Positions 1 to 12,560 of a stretch of DNA of 64,000 nucleotides are shown here, in pieces. Under the pieces are notes generated by a model. That model was not told where the DNA came from, did not search any database, and was given only the letters and a program-made list of their open reading frames with translations. The DNA is taken from positions 264,586,077 to 264,650,076 of the forward strand of contig CP136061.1 of the NCBI GenBank assembly GCA_032622095.1, written 5' to 3'. A program made the position numbers and the translations under genes. The stretch's first letter is position 1. Every line of letters starts with the position of its first letter. The stretch comes from Siphonodentalium dalli (lineage: Eukaryota; Mollusca; Scaphopoda; Gadilida; Siphonodentaliidae).

Positions 1-350
1 CACATTTTGTACATTGTGCGTTATAAGTGAGCGTGGCACTTTTTGGTACAGTGTGCGTAATAAGTGGGCGTTTCCAAAGTCGGCAATGACAAAAAACAGT
101 TTTCAGCGCCTTGCTTCGCTCGGACTGCGTAATGAAGATGCGCAAACATTGACTCTCAAAGTAACCCGACCAACGGAGAGATAGCGTGCGGATGGGTTCA
201 GACTTTTGGAAAATTCCTCCGTAAATGGCTGTATTTGAGTGCGGCATCACTAAGCTATTTTTGGTATCGTATGTTGGCGGACGACAAAAATGTTTTTTCA
301 GCGCCTCGCTTCGCTCGGACTATGCAGTGTAGATGCGCAAACTTTGACCG

Positions 351-1174
351 CACTTTCAGCGCACACTGTACCAAAAAGTTTACCAAAAAGTGTCACGCCC
401 ACTTTTAGCGCACGCTGTTCCAAAAAGTGTACAAAAAAGTGCCATGCCCACTTTCAGCGCACACTGTACCAAAAAGTGTACCAAAAAGTGCCACGCCCAC
501 TTTTAGCGCACACTGAACCAAAAAGTGTACCAAAAAATGTTACCAAAAGTGCCATGCTCACTTTCAGAGCACACTGTACCAAAAAGTGTACCAAAAAGTG
601 CCACGCCCACTTTCAGCGCACACTGTACCAAAAAGTGTACCAAAAAGCGTACCAAAAAGTGCCACGCCCACTTTCAGCGCACACTGTACCAAAAAGTGTA
701 CAAAAAAGCGTACCAAAAAGTGCCACGCCCACTTTCAGCGCACGCTGTACCAAAAATTGTACCAAAAAGTGACACCCACTTTTAGCGCACACTGTACCAA
801 AAAATGCCACGCCCACTTATAGCGTACGCTGTACAAAAAATAGTACCAAAAAGTGCCACGTCCACTTTCAGCGCACACTGTACCAAAAGTGTACAAAAAA
901 GTGCCACGCCCACTTTTAGCGTACACTGTACCAAAAGGTGTACCAAAAAGCGTACCAAAAAGTGCCACACACACTTTTAGCGCATACTGTACCAAAAAGT
1001 GTACCAAAAAGCGTACCAAAAAGTGCCACGCCCACTTTCAGCGCACACTGTACCAAAAAGTGTACCAAAAAGTGCCACGCCCACTTATAGCGTACGCTGT
1101 ACAAAAAATAGTACCAAAAAGTGCCACGCCCACTTTCAGCGCACACTGTACCAAAAGTGTACCAAAAAGTGCCA
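351..1174 (+). repeat. Minisatellite built on a ~49-bp unit with a 12-bp submodule, unit 1
   Basis: The unit alternates GCCACGCCCACTTTCAGCGC, CACTGTACCAAAAA and a variable number of 12-bp GTGTACCAAAAA modules, so unit length varies in steps of 12. Open frames on both strands here (Lys/Cys/His-rich on plus, Phe/Trp/Tyr-rich on minus) come from the repeat period and I do not call them genes. The same motif occurs in inverted orientation just outside (1-90 and 6858-6985), so the region can fold back. Confidence 0.93.
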
Positions 1175-1262
1175 TCGATGCGATTAGCCCGAGATAAAGG
1201 GGCTAACAGAGTGTGGGCCCAAGCAAAACACAAAGCTGTCTCCACAAACAGTTATTCTCACA

Positions 1263-2211
1263 GTGAATGATTACAAAGCCCAGCTTATTGACATGATTGT
1301 TAGTGATTTCCAGGTAAACCGGGAATGTTTTCACAAAACAAATCAACGACTCCTAGTGAAGGGAGAGGGTCCTATTCCTGTTGAAATAAATAAGGTCATA
1401 TTTATGAAGACGCTTGATCTAAGATCGACCCAGAGAAGGAGATACTCTTATTGTCCTACATGTTTCGTTTGTAGCAGCCCAAACGTCGTTAGTTATGACA
1501 GATGACATCGATATATTTGTAATGTTGCTCCATTTTCTTTATCACTCTGATTTATCCGACCAGATACTGATGGTCGCATCCACAAAAGGACGAAAAACAA
1601 TAATCACAAATGAATTGCTTAAAGCTCGTATGAATATCACCCATGACATGTTAGCAATGCATTGACTTACAGGGTGTGATACCGTCGCGGCTGTACATTG
1701 AATAGGAAAATATACTGCACTTAACATTCTCAAAGTTTGAAATCACACTCTGAGATATTATCTGTTACAATAGACAGAGTTGAAGACGACGCTAGACCAG
1801 TGCTTTTGGATTGTTAGGGACAACAAAAACCAGAGGCTCGATGGAAAATATGGTAAAACAGTCGGCCGTAGCATGGCTGCAGTGCCAAAACTGAGTTATC
1901 TAACCCCAACCGACGAAGCGTTAATTGAAAGTATTAAACCCGCCCACTTACAAGTATGTGTATGGTGACATGCGCTTGACGACGCACTTCCTGAGCTCAA
2001 TCTATCTTATTACGGCTGGTCGAGAGAGGACGGGTTGTTCGTCCTAACCGCCGTTCCAACTGGGTAGCCACTGGTTCCGGAGACGATACTCAAATTCATG
2101 GGATGGCGTTGTACTTCAAATGCTCCTTGTATGGTCAAACGTTATGTATGTAGGCACGTGGGTTTAACTTGCACGACGTGATGTTCGTGTGAGGCGGGCA
2201 GTAGGTTATGA
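1263..2211 (+). pseudogene. Decayed copy of an invertebrate multicopy gene (EADT / DTD / LTGCDT / Cys-rich tail family), unit 1
   Basis: Frame 3 from 1263 and then frame 1 from about 1435 read in the order known for a large repeated protein family of corals, molluscs and other invertebrates. An AQLIDMI-type start is followed by PIPVEINK. Then come EGDTLIVLHVSFVAAQTS (family EADTRIVLH), DDIDIFVMLLHF (family DTDVLVLLLHH), LTGCDTVA, and at the end PETILKFMGWRC with a row of spaced cysteines up to 2211. There is one frameshift near 1435 and in-frame stops near 1664, 1711, 1968, 2065 and 2180, so it is broken. The acidic spacing resembles a PIN/XPG-like nuclease fold, which is my inference. The family is probably transposon-linked. 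Family assignment is from recalled motifs, not a search. Confidence 0.72.
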
Positions 2212-3058
2212 ACGAGCTGATACATCGACCTTGCGAGGATGATACTGATGACATACACTAACATTTCTAGGTACATTAATTCTTTAATTTACCAATATTT
2301 ATTTGCATATGCCCATATAAATCATTTGTTTCTCTCCTAATAACATTTTGTTATAAAATAACGAGAAAACGTTATCTATTGAAAGCACTGTCTTGATAGT
2401 CCTGCAACAGTTATGGGAAGAATGAGAGTGGCCATTTTGGCAGCCATCTTGAATATTTGTCATTGATTTTGTCCTGTTCATTTTATTTGTCACTTTATAT
2501 CATAATACACGTATTCTATCACATCATTAATGTCATAAATAGTGTTATTGATACGGAATTGCAGCTGACATGGTCGAGATATACAAACAATTTACGAATT
2601 TTGGGTACTCAGTGGCCATCTTGAATAAAAAAAGTTCCGCAAAGGTTACACATCCACATCAACTGGGATATCAATAAAGATACCCCAGTGATAAATTATC
2701 AACAGAGAAAAAAACTTTATCAGAGAATTTTGGGTCACACCCCAGTTCTGCTGGACTATGGGTACCTGGGCCCCGGAGATAAGTTATGCATTTTTCGGAA
2801 AGGTGTCAACTGTCAAGGGGGTCGTCTCGCCATCCCGGATATCAATGCAAGCGAGGGCAATTCCAGGGTAAAGGTAGACTTCAATCACAGGGGCCTGCAT
2901 GTAACACGCTCAGCTGCCCGGCCTCCCTTATACGTGTCTGCTTTACATTAATAGTTTTATTATAAGGACATAATACTTTAAACGTAAAGCATGCACGTAG
3001 ATTGGGCATATTGGGGCAGTGCAAAGGTGGGGGGGGGGGGTCGGGTAGTGGAGCGTTA

Positions 3059-3170
3059 TACAGTAATGCTCTAATTAATCAACCTCTTAACCACAGCAGA
3101 ATTATGGGTAACTTTTCAGGATTTAGTCGGAAATATGGCTTGTTGCCATTCATCGGAAAGCTCTCCCCGA
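3059..3170 (+). mobile_element. Half of a TA-flanked palindromic MITE, unit 1
   Basis: Left arm only of the CAGTAATGCCCTAA palindrome (compare 4645-4862). It runs from the TA and terminal CAGTAATGCTC up to the centre, where it is fused to an AGAGGGTGAATTT repeat fragment (about 3172-3280). A second stretch of that repeat lies near 3790-3840. Other copies are at about 9971-10082, 16871-16982 and 23777-23888. Probable deletion at the centre of the hairpin. Confidence 0.8.
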
Positions 3171-3881
3171 GAGGTCCCCAGAGGGTGAATTTAAAGTAAT
3201 ATGCCCATATAAGTTCTCCCATAGTAGATGAGGCCATGGAGAATGAGGTCCCCAGAGGGTGAATTTGGTGATGCTTTGTCCCATAGTCTAGTGGTGGAGG
3301 TAGAGTAGGCCATGTACGGGAACAATCAAGAGTCCAGAAGATTTGATAACTTTTATATTTTAAATAAGCCTCTGTCGGTAAGCACTATGTTGGTGGTAGC
3401 AAGGTTTGAGGAGAAGTGAAATTCCCTCTCTCTCGAATGGGTAGTTATTTTCTAGTGTTTTGGTATCATGTGTCCATATAAGGTCTGAGGTATCATGATA
3501 TCCATGTTATCTATACATTCACTATAGCGTATATCACACTATTGTTACTGGATTATTATATTCTTCCACTCATACCTGTGTTGTACAATGAGTGCAACCA
3601 ATCATCAGCAATTAAGGTATGATCTTGTTAATTATGTGTGTACGCTCGTATGCATCGTATTATATATCTCTCCTGTACAATCGTGCTTACCACTATACAA
3701 TTAACCCCATTAATACAAACAATGGGGAATGGAAGATTATCCCAGATCCGGGAACACATCAAACTCTATCTACTATTTTATGTACTATCGGACACTAGAC
3801 CTCAATTGGGGACCTCATTCTGCATATGACAGGCACCTTATTCTCAAGCCTGATTGTGGTGGTGATGTACCTGGAGTTGGG

Positions 3882-4317
3882 TTAACCATTTGAGTGCCAG
3901 GGGCCGATCTCATCGGACCAAAACCTACAAAATAAGTCTGTTAAAGAATATAAGAATAAATTATTAAAATTGTAAAAAATAAAAAAATAAATTTTATTTT
4001 TTTTTGGCCAATGCATTCCCTTATATATGCGAGGCGACCTATGGTCGACTCGCATATATAAGAGAATGCATTGGCACAGGGCATAACTGTAACTACCACA
4101 ATGTGGTCAAGGAGCCGGTTCCAATGATATCCATATTTGTATGGTTCTATTGAGACAGAATATAAGAATAAATTATTAAAATTGTAAAATATTGTTAGGC
4201 CAATGCATTCTCTTATATATGCGAGGCGACCTATGGTCGACTCGCATATATAAGAGAATGCATTGGCACAGGGTATATGGGTTGATACAAAAATCGACCT
4301 GGCACTCAAAGGGTTAA
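3882..4317. mobile_element. TTAA-flanked MITE, family 2 (GAGTGCCAGG ends), unit 1
   Basis: Ends are TTAACCATTTGAGTGCCAGG on the left and, reversed, TTAACCCTTTGAGTGCCAGG on the right, about 436 bp apart. TTAA duplication plus a CCC start is the piggyBac pattern. It contains two copies of the 69-bp hairpin (about 4007-4075 and 4200-4267). Between them lies a piece matching the subterminal sequence of family 1 MITEs (the GGTTCCAATGATATCCATAT stretch), so it is a composite. No transposase. Confidence 0.78.
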
Positions 4318-4644
4318 ACTTAGGATGAAATAGAATTCGGCAAAAATCGCAAAATAAGCCTGGAAACAAATAAGATACATTTACATTTGTGAACATGTTT
4401 ATTCACCATCACAAGACAAAGAGACACCAATATATACAATACTGTCTGTTATATACAATAAATGGGACAATTTAGATGACAAAAAAATAAGAGACACACT
4501 ATACAAGCTAACAATAAACATAACAGTGATGATAGATTCACAACATCGTACCAACCTGAGTAAATAATTAAATCAACTTCAAATATTATTTAATGATGGT
4601 CTATCTCTTCCTAACAATTTTATATAGTGTATGGGGTATCTACC

Positions 4645-4862
4645 TACAGTAATGCCCTAAGTAATCGACTTCTTAACCACAGCAGAATTATGGGTAACTT
4701 TTCAGGATTTTGTTGGAAATATGGCTTGTTGCCATTCATCGGGAAAGCTCTCAGTGAGAGCTTTCCGATGAATGGCAACAAGCCATATTTCCGACAAAAT
4801 CATGAAAAGTTACCCATAATTCTGATGTGGTTAAGGAGTTGATTACTTAGGGCATTACTGTA
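4645..4862. mobile_element. TA-flanked full-length palindromic MITE, unit 1
   Basis: Nearly all of the ~218 bp is one hairpin. Arms start CAGTAATGCCCTAAGTAATC next to TA on both sides and meet at GCTCTCAGTGAGAGC. A TA target with CAGT ends suggests Tc1/mariner-type mobilisation (inference). Open frames across it are a by-product of the palindrome. Confidence 0.88.
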
Positions 4863-5273
4863 TATAAAAGCCAAGTGTTTGTGTCTGTAACTTTGTCATG
4901 ATGTTCTCACATCTATAAATATATCACCATCATGTCCACTTGGGCCCAAATTTTTACCATGTACTACTATTAGAATACTACATGCAAAATTTCAGGCCAA
5001 TTGGTGCAAGACGTCCTGAGATACAATGCATTTCCCAAATTTCTTAGAATAGAGTACCAGTGTTTTCTGTCACCATGGGTGTGGTATGTTTATTGAGAGA
5101 AGGTTAGTTATGAAGTTGTGGATTTTTAGAGGATGTCTTTGAGTTTTGAAAAATATTGTTCCAGGTGACCTTGACCCCACCAGTATGAAGTAGTAGCGAT
5201 TTCTGCGAAACAGTGGCTCCAGACACCAGCGTGACGTTTTAGCACCTAAAATTGCAGCGTTCTGTTTAGATAC

Positions 5274-5656
5274 TTAACCCTTTACCCAACAAACCGGGCA
5301 AAACCGGCCAAATAAAGCTTCAACAGCCTAAAATATCTTCGGCCTGTCTCAATAGAACCATACAAATATGGATATCATTGGAACCGGCTCATTGACACAT
5401 TGTGATAGTTACAGTTATGCCATGTGCCAATGCATTCTCTTATATATGCGAGTCGACCATATATAAGAGAATGCATTGGCCTAAAAAAAAAAAATTTAAC
5501 ACTTTTTACCATTTTTTATTACATTCTTTAACAATTTTATAATTTTTAATGTGTTAAGCCAATGCATTCTCTTATATATGCGAGGCGACCTATGGTCGAC
5601 TCGCATATATAAGAGAATGCATTGGCACATGGCCGTTCTGTTGGGTAAAGGGTCAA
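5274..5656. mobile_element. TTAA-flanked MITE, family 1 (CCCTTTACCCAACA ends), unit 1
   Basis: The left end is TTAACCCTTTACCCAACA. The right end is its complement, with the flanking TTAA decayed to TCAA. It contains two 69-bp-type hairpins; the first (about 5429-5481) has lost its inner loop and the second (about 5562-5627) is intact. Same family as the copies at 27544, 31607, 36162, 38543 and 56632. Confidence 0.85.
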
Positions 5657-6228
5657 AGACCGATTTCGGGGCTGAAAAATTTCCAGCAAGTCGTGTATGC
5701 TCTGATCGATGGAATAATCGTTTAAACGCCAAACGACCTAGAAACACCTATTTGGAAACACATGTCATACGTCAATCAACCGAGATGATGGCCAAAATGG
5801 TGCATGCAGTTAAAAACAAAATATTTCATGTATATTATATAGTTTATTTAATTCAGGCTCAAATGGCCCATATGATAGAAATATCAATTATATGTAATAC
5901 AGAATGTCTTTCCAATGTTTGAAAAGATAAGTTCTTTCTTATCAACATAGGAACAGAGCTCACAGCATTCCTGGCGTACATCCCACTTGCGCTACATCTC
6001 CATTCATATGCCATAAACTTCCTATAGGCATTGTTATAACATACAATTATGGGTGAAATTTTCCCACAAAGTGCAGCTGCAAAATACAACAATATAATGA
6101 TGAAATATACGATGAAAAAGATGGCGTTTTACATCAAATGAGCACTTGTAAAAAAATTCATGTGGATATTGGAACGGGAACAAATTATTCTATATTGCCT
6201 CATAATATCATCATCAAACGAACGCGAT

Positions 6229-6490
6229 TTGATTGATTGATTTTATTTGGCACAGGGTACCAGGGATAACACAAGAAAGTCTAGCACGCGCCGTTAGGGA
6301 GAGTCGTTTCTTGAAGTATCCATCCAGGCACACTATCTGACTCAGACAGGCACACTCATCCAGTTTTGCGATTTTTTTCGATCCACCGGGATTCGAACTG
6401 ACGGCGCGCACCTGGTCGTTCGTAGAGCAATTGTCTGTCACTGGTGCAGAAGGGTTATTTCACTTTACCGATTGCGCTAACGGAGCTCTC
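6229..6490 (-). mobile_element. tRNA-derived SINE, unit 1
   Basis: Read on the minus strand, it begins GAGCTCCGTTAGCGCAATCG (A-box-like). An AGTTCGAATCCCGG B-box follows, then a CCTGGTACCCTGTGCC segment and a tail of AATC repeats. This is a Pol III SINE layout. The tRNA part has an insertion between A and B boxes and no intact acceptor stem, so it is not a tRNA gene. Confidence 0.8.
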
Positions 6491-7260
6491 TATAATGATG
6501 TTGACGGCTAAATATGGGGAATTTACTTGTACGTATGTGTCAGTAAATATTAAATTGAGTACCGGTATATTACTGACCCCCCCCCCCCGCATTAATAGTT
6601 ACTTGTTATGTAAATTGTTTATCCTCATGCAACGTCACGTCAAATGCGTTGCATGTATACCTTGGTTAATAAACTGCTTTACTCGTATTTAAATGAGGGG
6701 AAAAATAGTTGGACTCAAGTTTATCTAAACTACAGTCCATAGGTAAAACATAGGTTCGAACGGAAGCAATTGATTTTTAAATTGATTTCAGTTTTGTCAT
6801 CATTCTGCTTTTCTAATAAATTGGTTATTGTAAACGTCATCCAATTAGAAAATTATAAGTGGGTTATAAGTGGCACTTTTTGATACATTGTGCGCTATAA
6901 CTGGGCGAGGCACATTTTGTACATTGTGCGTTATAAGTGAGCGTGGCACTTTTTGGTACAGTGTGCGTAATAAGTGGGCGTTTCCAAAGTCGGCAATGAC
7001 AAAAAACAGTTTTCAGCGCCTTGCTTCGCTCGGACTGCGTAATGAAGATGCGCAAACATTGACTCTCAAAGTAACCCGACCAACGGAGAGATAGCGTGCG
7101 GATGGGTTCAGACTTTTGGAAAATTCCTCCGTAAATGGCTGTATTTGAGTGCGGCATCACTAAGCTATTTTTGGTATCGTATGTTGGCGGACGACAAAAA
7201 TGTTTTTTCAGCGCCTCGCTTCGCTCGGACTATGCAGTGTAGATGCGCAAACTTTGACCG

Positions 7261-8084
7261 CACTTTCAGCGCACACTGTACCAAAAAGTTTACCAAAAAG
7301 TGTCACGCCCACTTTTAGCGCACGCTGTTCCAAAAAGTGTACAAAAAAGTGCCATGCCCACTTTCAGCGCACACTGTACCAAAAAGTGTACCAAAAAGTG
7401 CCACGCCCACTTTTAGCGCACACTGAACCAAAAAGTGTACCAAAAAATGTTACCAAAAGTGCCACGCTCACTTTCAGAGCACACTGTACCAAAAAGTGTA
7501 CCAAAAAGTGCCACGCCCACTTTCAGCGCACACTGTACCAAAAAGTGTACCAAAAAGCGTACCAAAAAGTGCCACGCCCACTTTCAGCGCACACTGTACC
7601 AAAAAGTGTACAAAAAAGCGTACCAAAAAGTGCCACGCCCACTTTCAGCGCACGCTGTACCAAAAATTGTACCAAAAAGTGACACCCACTTTTAGCGCAC
7701 ACTGTACCAAAAAATGCCACGCCCACTTATAGCGTACGCTGTACAAAAAATAGTACCAAAAAGTGCCACGTCCACTTTCAGCGCACACTGTACCAAAAGT
7801 GTACAAAAAAGTGCCACGCCCACTTTTAGCGTACACTGTACCAAAAGGTGTACCAAAAAGCGTACCAAAAAGTGCCACACACACTTTTAGCGCATACTGT
7901 ACCAAAAAGTGTACCAAAAAGCGTACCAAAAAGTGCCACGCCCACTTTCAGCGCACACTGTACCAAAAAGTGTACCAAAAAGTGCCACGCCCACTTATAG
8001 CGTACGCTGTACAAAAAATAGTACCAAAAAGTGCCACGCCCACTTTCAGCGCACACTGTACCAAAAGTGTACCAAAAAGTGCCA
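7261..8084 (+). repeat. Minisatellite, unit 2 copy
   Basis: Same structure as 351-1174, with an isolated substitution near 7464. Confidence 0.92.
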
Positions 8085-8172
8085 TCGATGCGATTAGCCC
8101 GAGATAAAGGGGCTAACAGAGTGTGGGCCCAAGCAAAACACAAAGCTGTCTCCACAAACAGTTATTCTCACA

Positions 8173-9121
8173 GTGAATGATTACAAAGCCCAGCTTATTG
8201 ACATGATTGTTAGTGATTTCCAGGTAAACCGGGAATGTTTTCACAAAACAAATCAACGACTCCTAGTGAAGGGAGAGGGTCCTATTCCTGTTGAAATAAA
8301 TAAGGTCATATTTATGAAGACGCTTGATCTAAGATCGACCCAGAGAAGGAGATACTCTTATTGTCCTACATGTTTCGTTTGTAGCAGCCCAAACGTCGTT
8401 AGTTATGACAGATGACATCGATATATTTGTAATGTTGCTCCATTTTCTTTATCACTCTGATTTATCCGACCAGATACTGATGGTCGCATCCACAAAAGGA
8501 CGAAAAACAATAATCACAAATGAATTGCTTAAAGCTCGTATGAATATCACCCATGACATGTTAGCAATGCATTGACTTACAGGGTGTGATACCGTCGCGG
8601 CTGTACATTGAATAGGAAAATATACTGCACTTAACATTCTCAAAGTTTGAAATCACACTCTGAGATATTATCTGTTACAATAGACAGAGTTGAAGACGAC
8701 GCTAGACCAGTGCTTTTGGATTGTTAGGGACAACAAAAACCAGAGGCTCGATGGAAAATATGGTAAAACAGTCGGCCGTAGCATGGCTGCAGTGCCAAAA
8801 CTGAGTTATCTAACCCCAACCGACGAAGCGTTAATTGAAAGTATTAAACCCGCCCACTTACAAGTATGTGTATGGTGACATGCGCTTGACGACGCACTTC
8901 CTGAGCTCAATCTATCTTATTACGGCTGGTCGAGAGAGGACGGGTTGTTCGTCCTAACCGCCGTTCCAACTGGGTAGCCACTGGTTCCGGAGACGATACT
9001 CAAATTCATGGGATGGCGTTGTACTTCAAATGCTCCTTGTATGGTCAAACGTTATGTATGTAGGCACGTGGGTTTAACTTGCACGACGTGATGTTCGTGT
9101 GAGGCGGGCAGTAGGTTATGA
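8173..9121 (+). pseudogene. Decayed Cys-rich multicopy gene, unit 2 copy
   Basis: Same frameshift and stops as 1263-2211. It was therefore already dead when the unit was amplified. Confidence 0.7.
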
Positions 9122-10793
9122 ACGAGCTGATACATCGACCTTGCGAGGATGATACTGATGACATACACTAACATTTCTAGGTACATTAATTCTTTAATTT
9201 ACCAATATTTATTTGCATATGCCCATATAAATCATTTGTTTCTCTCCTAATAACATTTTGTTATAAAATAACGAGAAAACGTTATCTATTGAAAGCACTG
9301 TCTTGATAGTCCTGCAACAGTTATGGGAAGAATGAGAGTGGCCATTTTGGCAGCCATCTTGAATATTTGTCATTGATTTTGTCCTGTTCATTTTATTTGT
9401 CACTTTATATCATAATACACGTATTCTATCACATCATTAATGTCATAAATAGTGTTATTGATACGGAATTGCAGCTGACATGGTCGAGATATACAAACAA
9501 TTTACGAATTTTGGGTACTCAGTGGCCATCTTGAATAAAAAAAGTTCCGCAAAGGTTACACATCCACATCAACTGGGATATCAATAAAGATACCCCAGTG
9601 ATAAATTATCAACAGAGAAAAAAACTTTATCAGAGAATTTTGGGTCACACCCCAGTTCTGCTGGACTATGGGTACCTGGGCCCCGGAGATAAGTTATGCA
9701 TTTTTCGGAAAGGTGTCAACTGTCAAGGGGGTCGTCTCGCCATCCCGGATATCAATGCAAGCGAGGGCAATTCCAGGGTAAAGGTAGACTTCAATCACAG
9801 GGGCCTGCATGTAACACGCTCAGCTGCCCGGCCTCCCTTATACGTGTCTGCTTTACATTAATAGTTTTATTATAAGGACATAATACTTTAAACGTAAAGC
9901 ATGCACGTAGATTGGGCATATTGGGGCAGTGCAAAGGTGGGGGGGGGGGGGGTCGGGTAGTGGAGCGTTATACAGTAATGCTCTAATTAATCAACCTCTT
10001 AACCACAGCAGAATTATGGGTAACTTTTCAGGATTTAGTCGGAAATATGGCTTGTTGCCATTCATCGGAAAGCTCTCCCCGAGAGGTCCCCAGAGGGTGA
10101 ATTTAAAGTAATATGCCCATATAAGTTCTCCCATAGTAGATGAGGCCATGGAGAATGAGGTCCCCAGAGGGTGAATTTGGTGATGCTTTGTCCCATAGTC
10201 TAGTGGTGGAGGTAGAGTAGGCCATGTACGGGAACAATCAAGAGTCCAGAAGATTTGATAACTTTTATATTTTAAATAAGCCTCTGTCGGTAAGCACTAT
10301 GTTGGTGGTAGCAAGGTTTGAGGAGAAGTGAAATTCCCTCTCTCTCGAATGGGTAGTTATTTTCTAGTGTTTTGGTATCATGTGTCCATATAAGGTCTGA
10401 GGTATCATGATATCCATGTTATCTATACATTCACTATAGCGTATATCACACTATTGTTACTGGATTATTATATTCTTCCACTCATACCTGTGTTGTACAA
10501 TGAGTGCAACCAATCATCAGCAATTAAGGTATGATCTTGTTAATTATGTGTGTACGCTCGTATGCATCGTATTATATATCTCTCCTGTACAATCGTGCTT
10601 ACCACTATACAATTAACCCCATTAATACAAACAATGGGGAATGGAAGATTATCCCAGATCCGGGAACACATCAAACTCTATCTACTATTTTATGTACTAT
10701 CGGACACTAGACCTCAATTGGGGACCTCATTCTGCATATGACAGGCACCTTATTCTCAAGCCTGATTGTGGTGGTGATGTACCTGGAGTTGGG

Positions 10794-11221
10794 TTAACCA
10801 TTTGAGTGCCAGGGGCCGATCTCATCGGACCAAAACCTACAAAATAAGTCTGTTAAAGAATAAATTATTAAAATTGTAAAAAATAAAAAAATAATTTTTT
10901 TTTTTTTTTGGCCAATGCATTCCCTTATATATGCGAGGCGACCTATGGTCGACTCGCATATATAAGAGAATGCATTGGCACAGGGCATAACTGTAACTAC
11001 CACAATGTGGTCAAGGAGCCGGTTCCAATGATATCCATATTTGTATGGTTCTATTGAGACAGAATATAAGAATAAATTATTAAAATTGTAAAATATTGTT
11101 AGGCCAATGCATTCTCTTATATATGCGAGGCGACCTATGGTCGACTCGCATATATAAGAGAATGCATTGGCACAGGGTATATGGGTTGATACAAAAATCG
11201 ACCTGGCACTCAAAGGGTTAA
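10794..11221. mobile_element. TTAA MITE family 2, unit 2 copy
   Basis: Same as 3882-4317, with an 8-bp deletion and a longer T-run before the first hairpin. Confidence 0.78.
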
Positions 11222-11548
11222 ACTTAGGATGAAATAGAATTCGGCAAAAATCGCAAAATAAGCCTGGAAACAAATAAGATACATTTACATTTGTGAACAT
11301 GTTTATTCACCATCACAAGACAAAGAGACACCAATATATACAATACTGTCTGTTATATACAATAAATGGGACAATTTAGATGACAAAAAAATAAGAGACA
11401 CACTATACAAGCTAACAATAAACATAACAGTGATGATAGATTCACAACATCGTACCAACCTGAGTAAATAATTAAATCAACTTCAAATATTATTTAATGA
11501 TGGTCTATCTCTTCCTAACAATTTTATATAGTGTATGGGGTATCTACC

Positions 11549-11766
11549 TACAGTAATGCCCTAAGTAATCGACTTCTTAACCACAGCAGAATTATGGGTA
11601 ACTTTTCAGGATTTTGTTGGAAATATGGCTTGTTGCCATTCATCGGGAAAGCTCTCAGTGAGAGCTTTCCGATGAATGGCAACAAGCCATATTTCCGACA
11701 AAATCATGAAAAGTTACCCATAATTCTGATGTGGTTAAGGAGTTGATTACTTAGGGCATTACTGTA
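11549..11766. mobile_element. TA palindromic MITE, unit 2 copy
   Basis: Same as 4645-4862. Confidence 0.87.
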
Positions 11767-12177
11767 TATAAAAGCCAAGTGTTTGTGTCTGTAACTTTGT
11801 CATGATGTTCTCACATCTATAAATATATCACCATCATGTCCACTTGGGCCCAAATTTTTACCATGTACTACTATTAGAATACTACATGCAAAATTTCAGG
11901 CCAATTGGTGCAAGACGTCCTGAGATACAATGCATTTCCCAAATTTCTTAGAATAGAGTACCAGTGTTTTCTGTCACCATGGGTGTGGTATGTTTATTGA
12001 GAGAAGGTTAGTTATGAAGTTGTGGATTTTTAGAGGATGTCTTTGAGTTTTGAAAAATATTGTTCCAGGTGACCTTGACCCCACCAGTATGAAGTAGTAG
12101 CGATTTCTGCGAAACAGTGGCTCCAGACACCAGCGTGACGTTTTAGCACCTAAAATTGCAGCGTTCTGTTTAGATAC

Positions 12178-12560
12178 TTAACCCTTTACCCAACAAACCG
12201 GGCAAAACCGGCCAAATAAAGCTTCAACAGCCTAAAATATCTTCGGCCTGTCTCAATAGAACCATACAAATATGGATATCATTGGAACCGGCTCATTGAC
12301 ACATTGTGATAGTTACAGTTATGCCATGTGCCAATGCATTCTCTTATATATGCGAGTCGACCATATATAAGAGAATGCATTGGCCTAAAAAAAAAAAATT
12401 TAACACTTTTTACCATTTTTTATTACATTCTTTAACAATTTTATAATTTTTAATGTGTTAAGCCAATGCATTCTCTTATATATGCGAGGCGACCTATGGT
12501 CGACTCGCATATATAAGAGAATGCATTGGCACATGGCCGTTCTGTTGGGTAAAGGGTCAA
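12178..12560. mobile_element. TTAA MITE family 1, unit 2 copy
   Basis: Same as 5274-5656, including the decayed right TTAA and the shortened first hairpin. Confidence 0.85.

Larger units (their letters stand above)
1..6910. repeat. Macrosatellite unit 1
   Basis: In order: inverted-orientation minisatellite stub (1-90), a GC-rich direct-repeat pair (about 100-150 and 295-345), minisatellite (351-1174), decayed Cys-rich pseudogene (1263-2211), half of a TA-flanked palindromic MITE (3059-3170), fragments of an AGAGGGTGAATTT repeat, a TTAA MITE (3882-4317), a TA palindromic MITE (4645-4862), a second TTAA MITE (5274-5656), a SINE (6229-6490) and the next minisatellite stub (6858-6985). The intervals 2212-3058, 3300-3780, 4318-4644, 4863-5273, 5657-6228 and 6491-6857 show nothing I recognise beyond AT-rich sequence. 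Confidence 0.9.

Noticed and set aside
290-1245. Lys/Cys/His-rich and Phe/Trp/Tyr-rich open frames in the minisatellite (all four units)
   Set aside because: They follow the 12- and 49-bp repeat on both strands and shift frame with module loss in unit 4. No protein-level constraint is visible.
2688-2951. An 87-codon frame with YGYLGPG, reminiscent of the start of phospholipase A2-like domains found in some viral capsids and invertebrate proteins
   Set aside because: The calcium-loop-like words are not followed by the required His-Asp helix or cysteines. A seven-residue match is too weak.
3941-4396. 151-171-codon minus-strand frames across the TTAA MITE in each unit
   Set aside because: They read through two hairpins and give internally repeated peptides; an artefact of the palindromes.
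6229-6490. tRNA gene on the minus strand
   Set aside because: A and B boxes are present, but there is no closed acceptor or anticodon stem and a SINE body and AATC tail follow.
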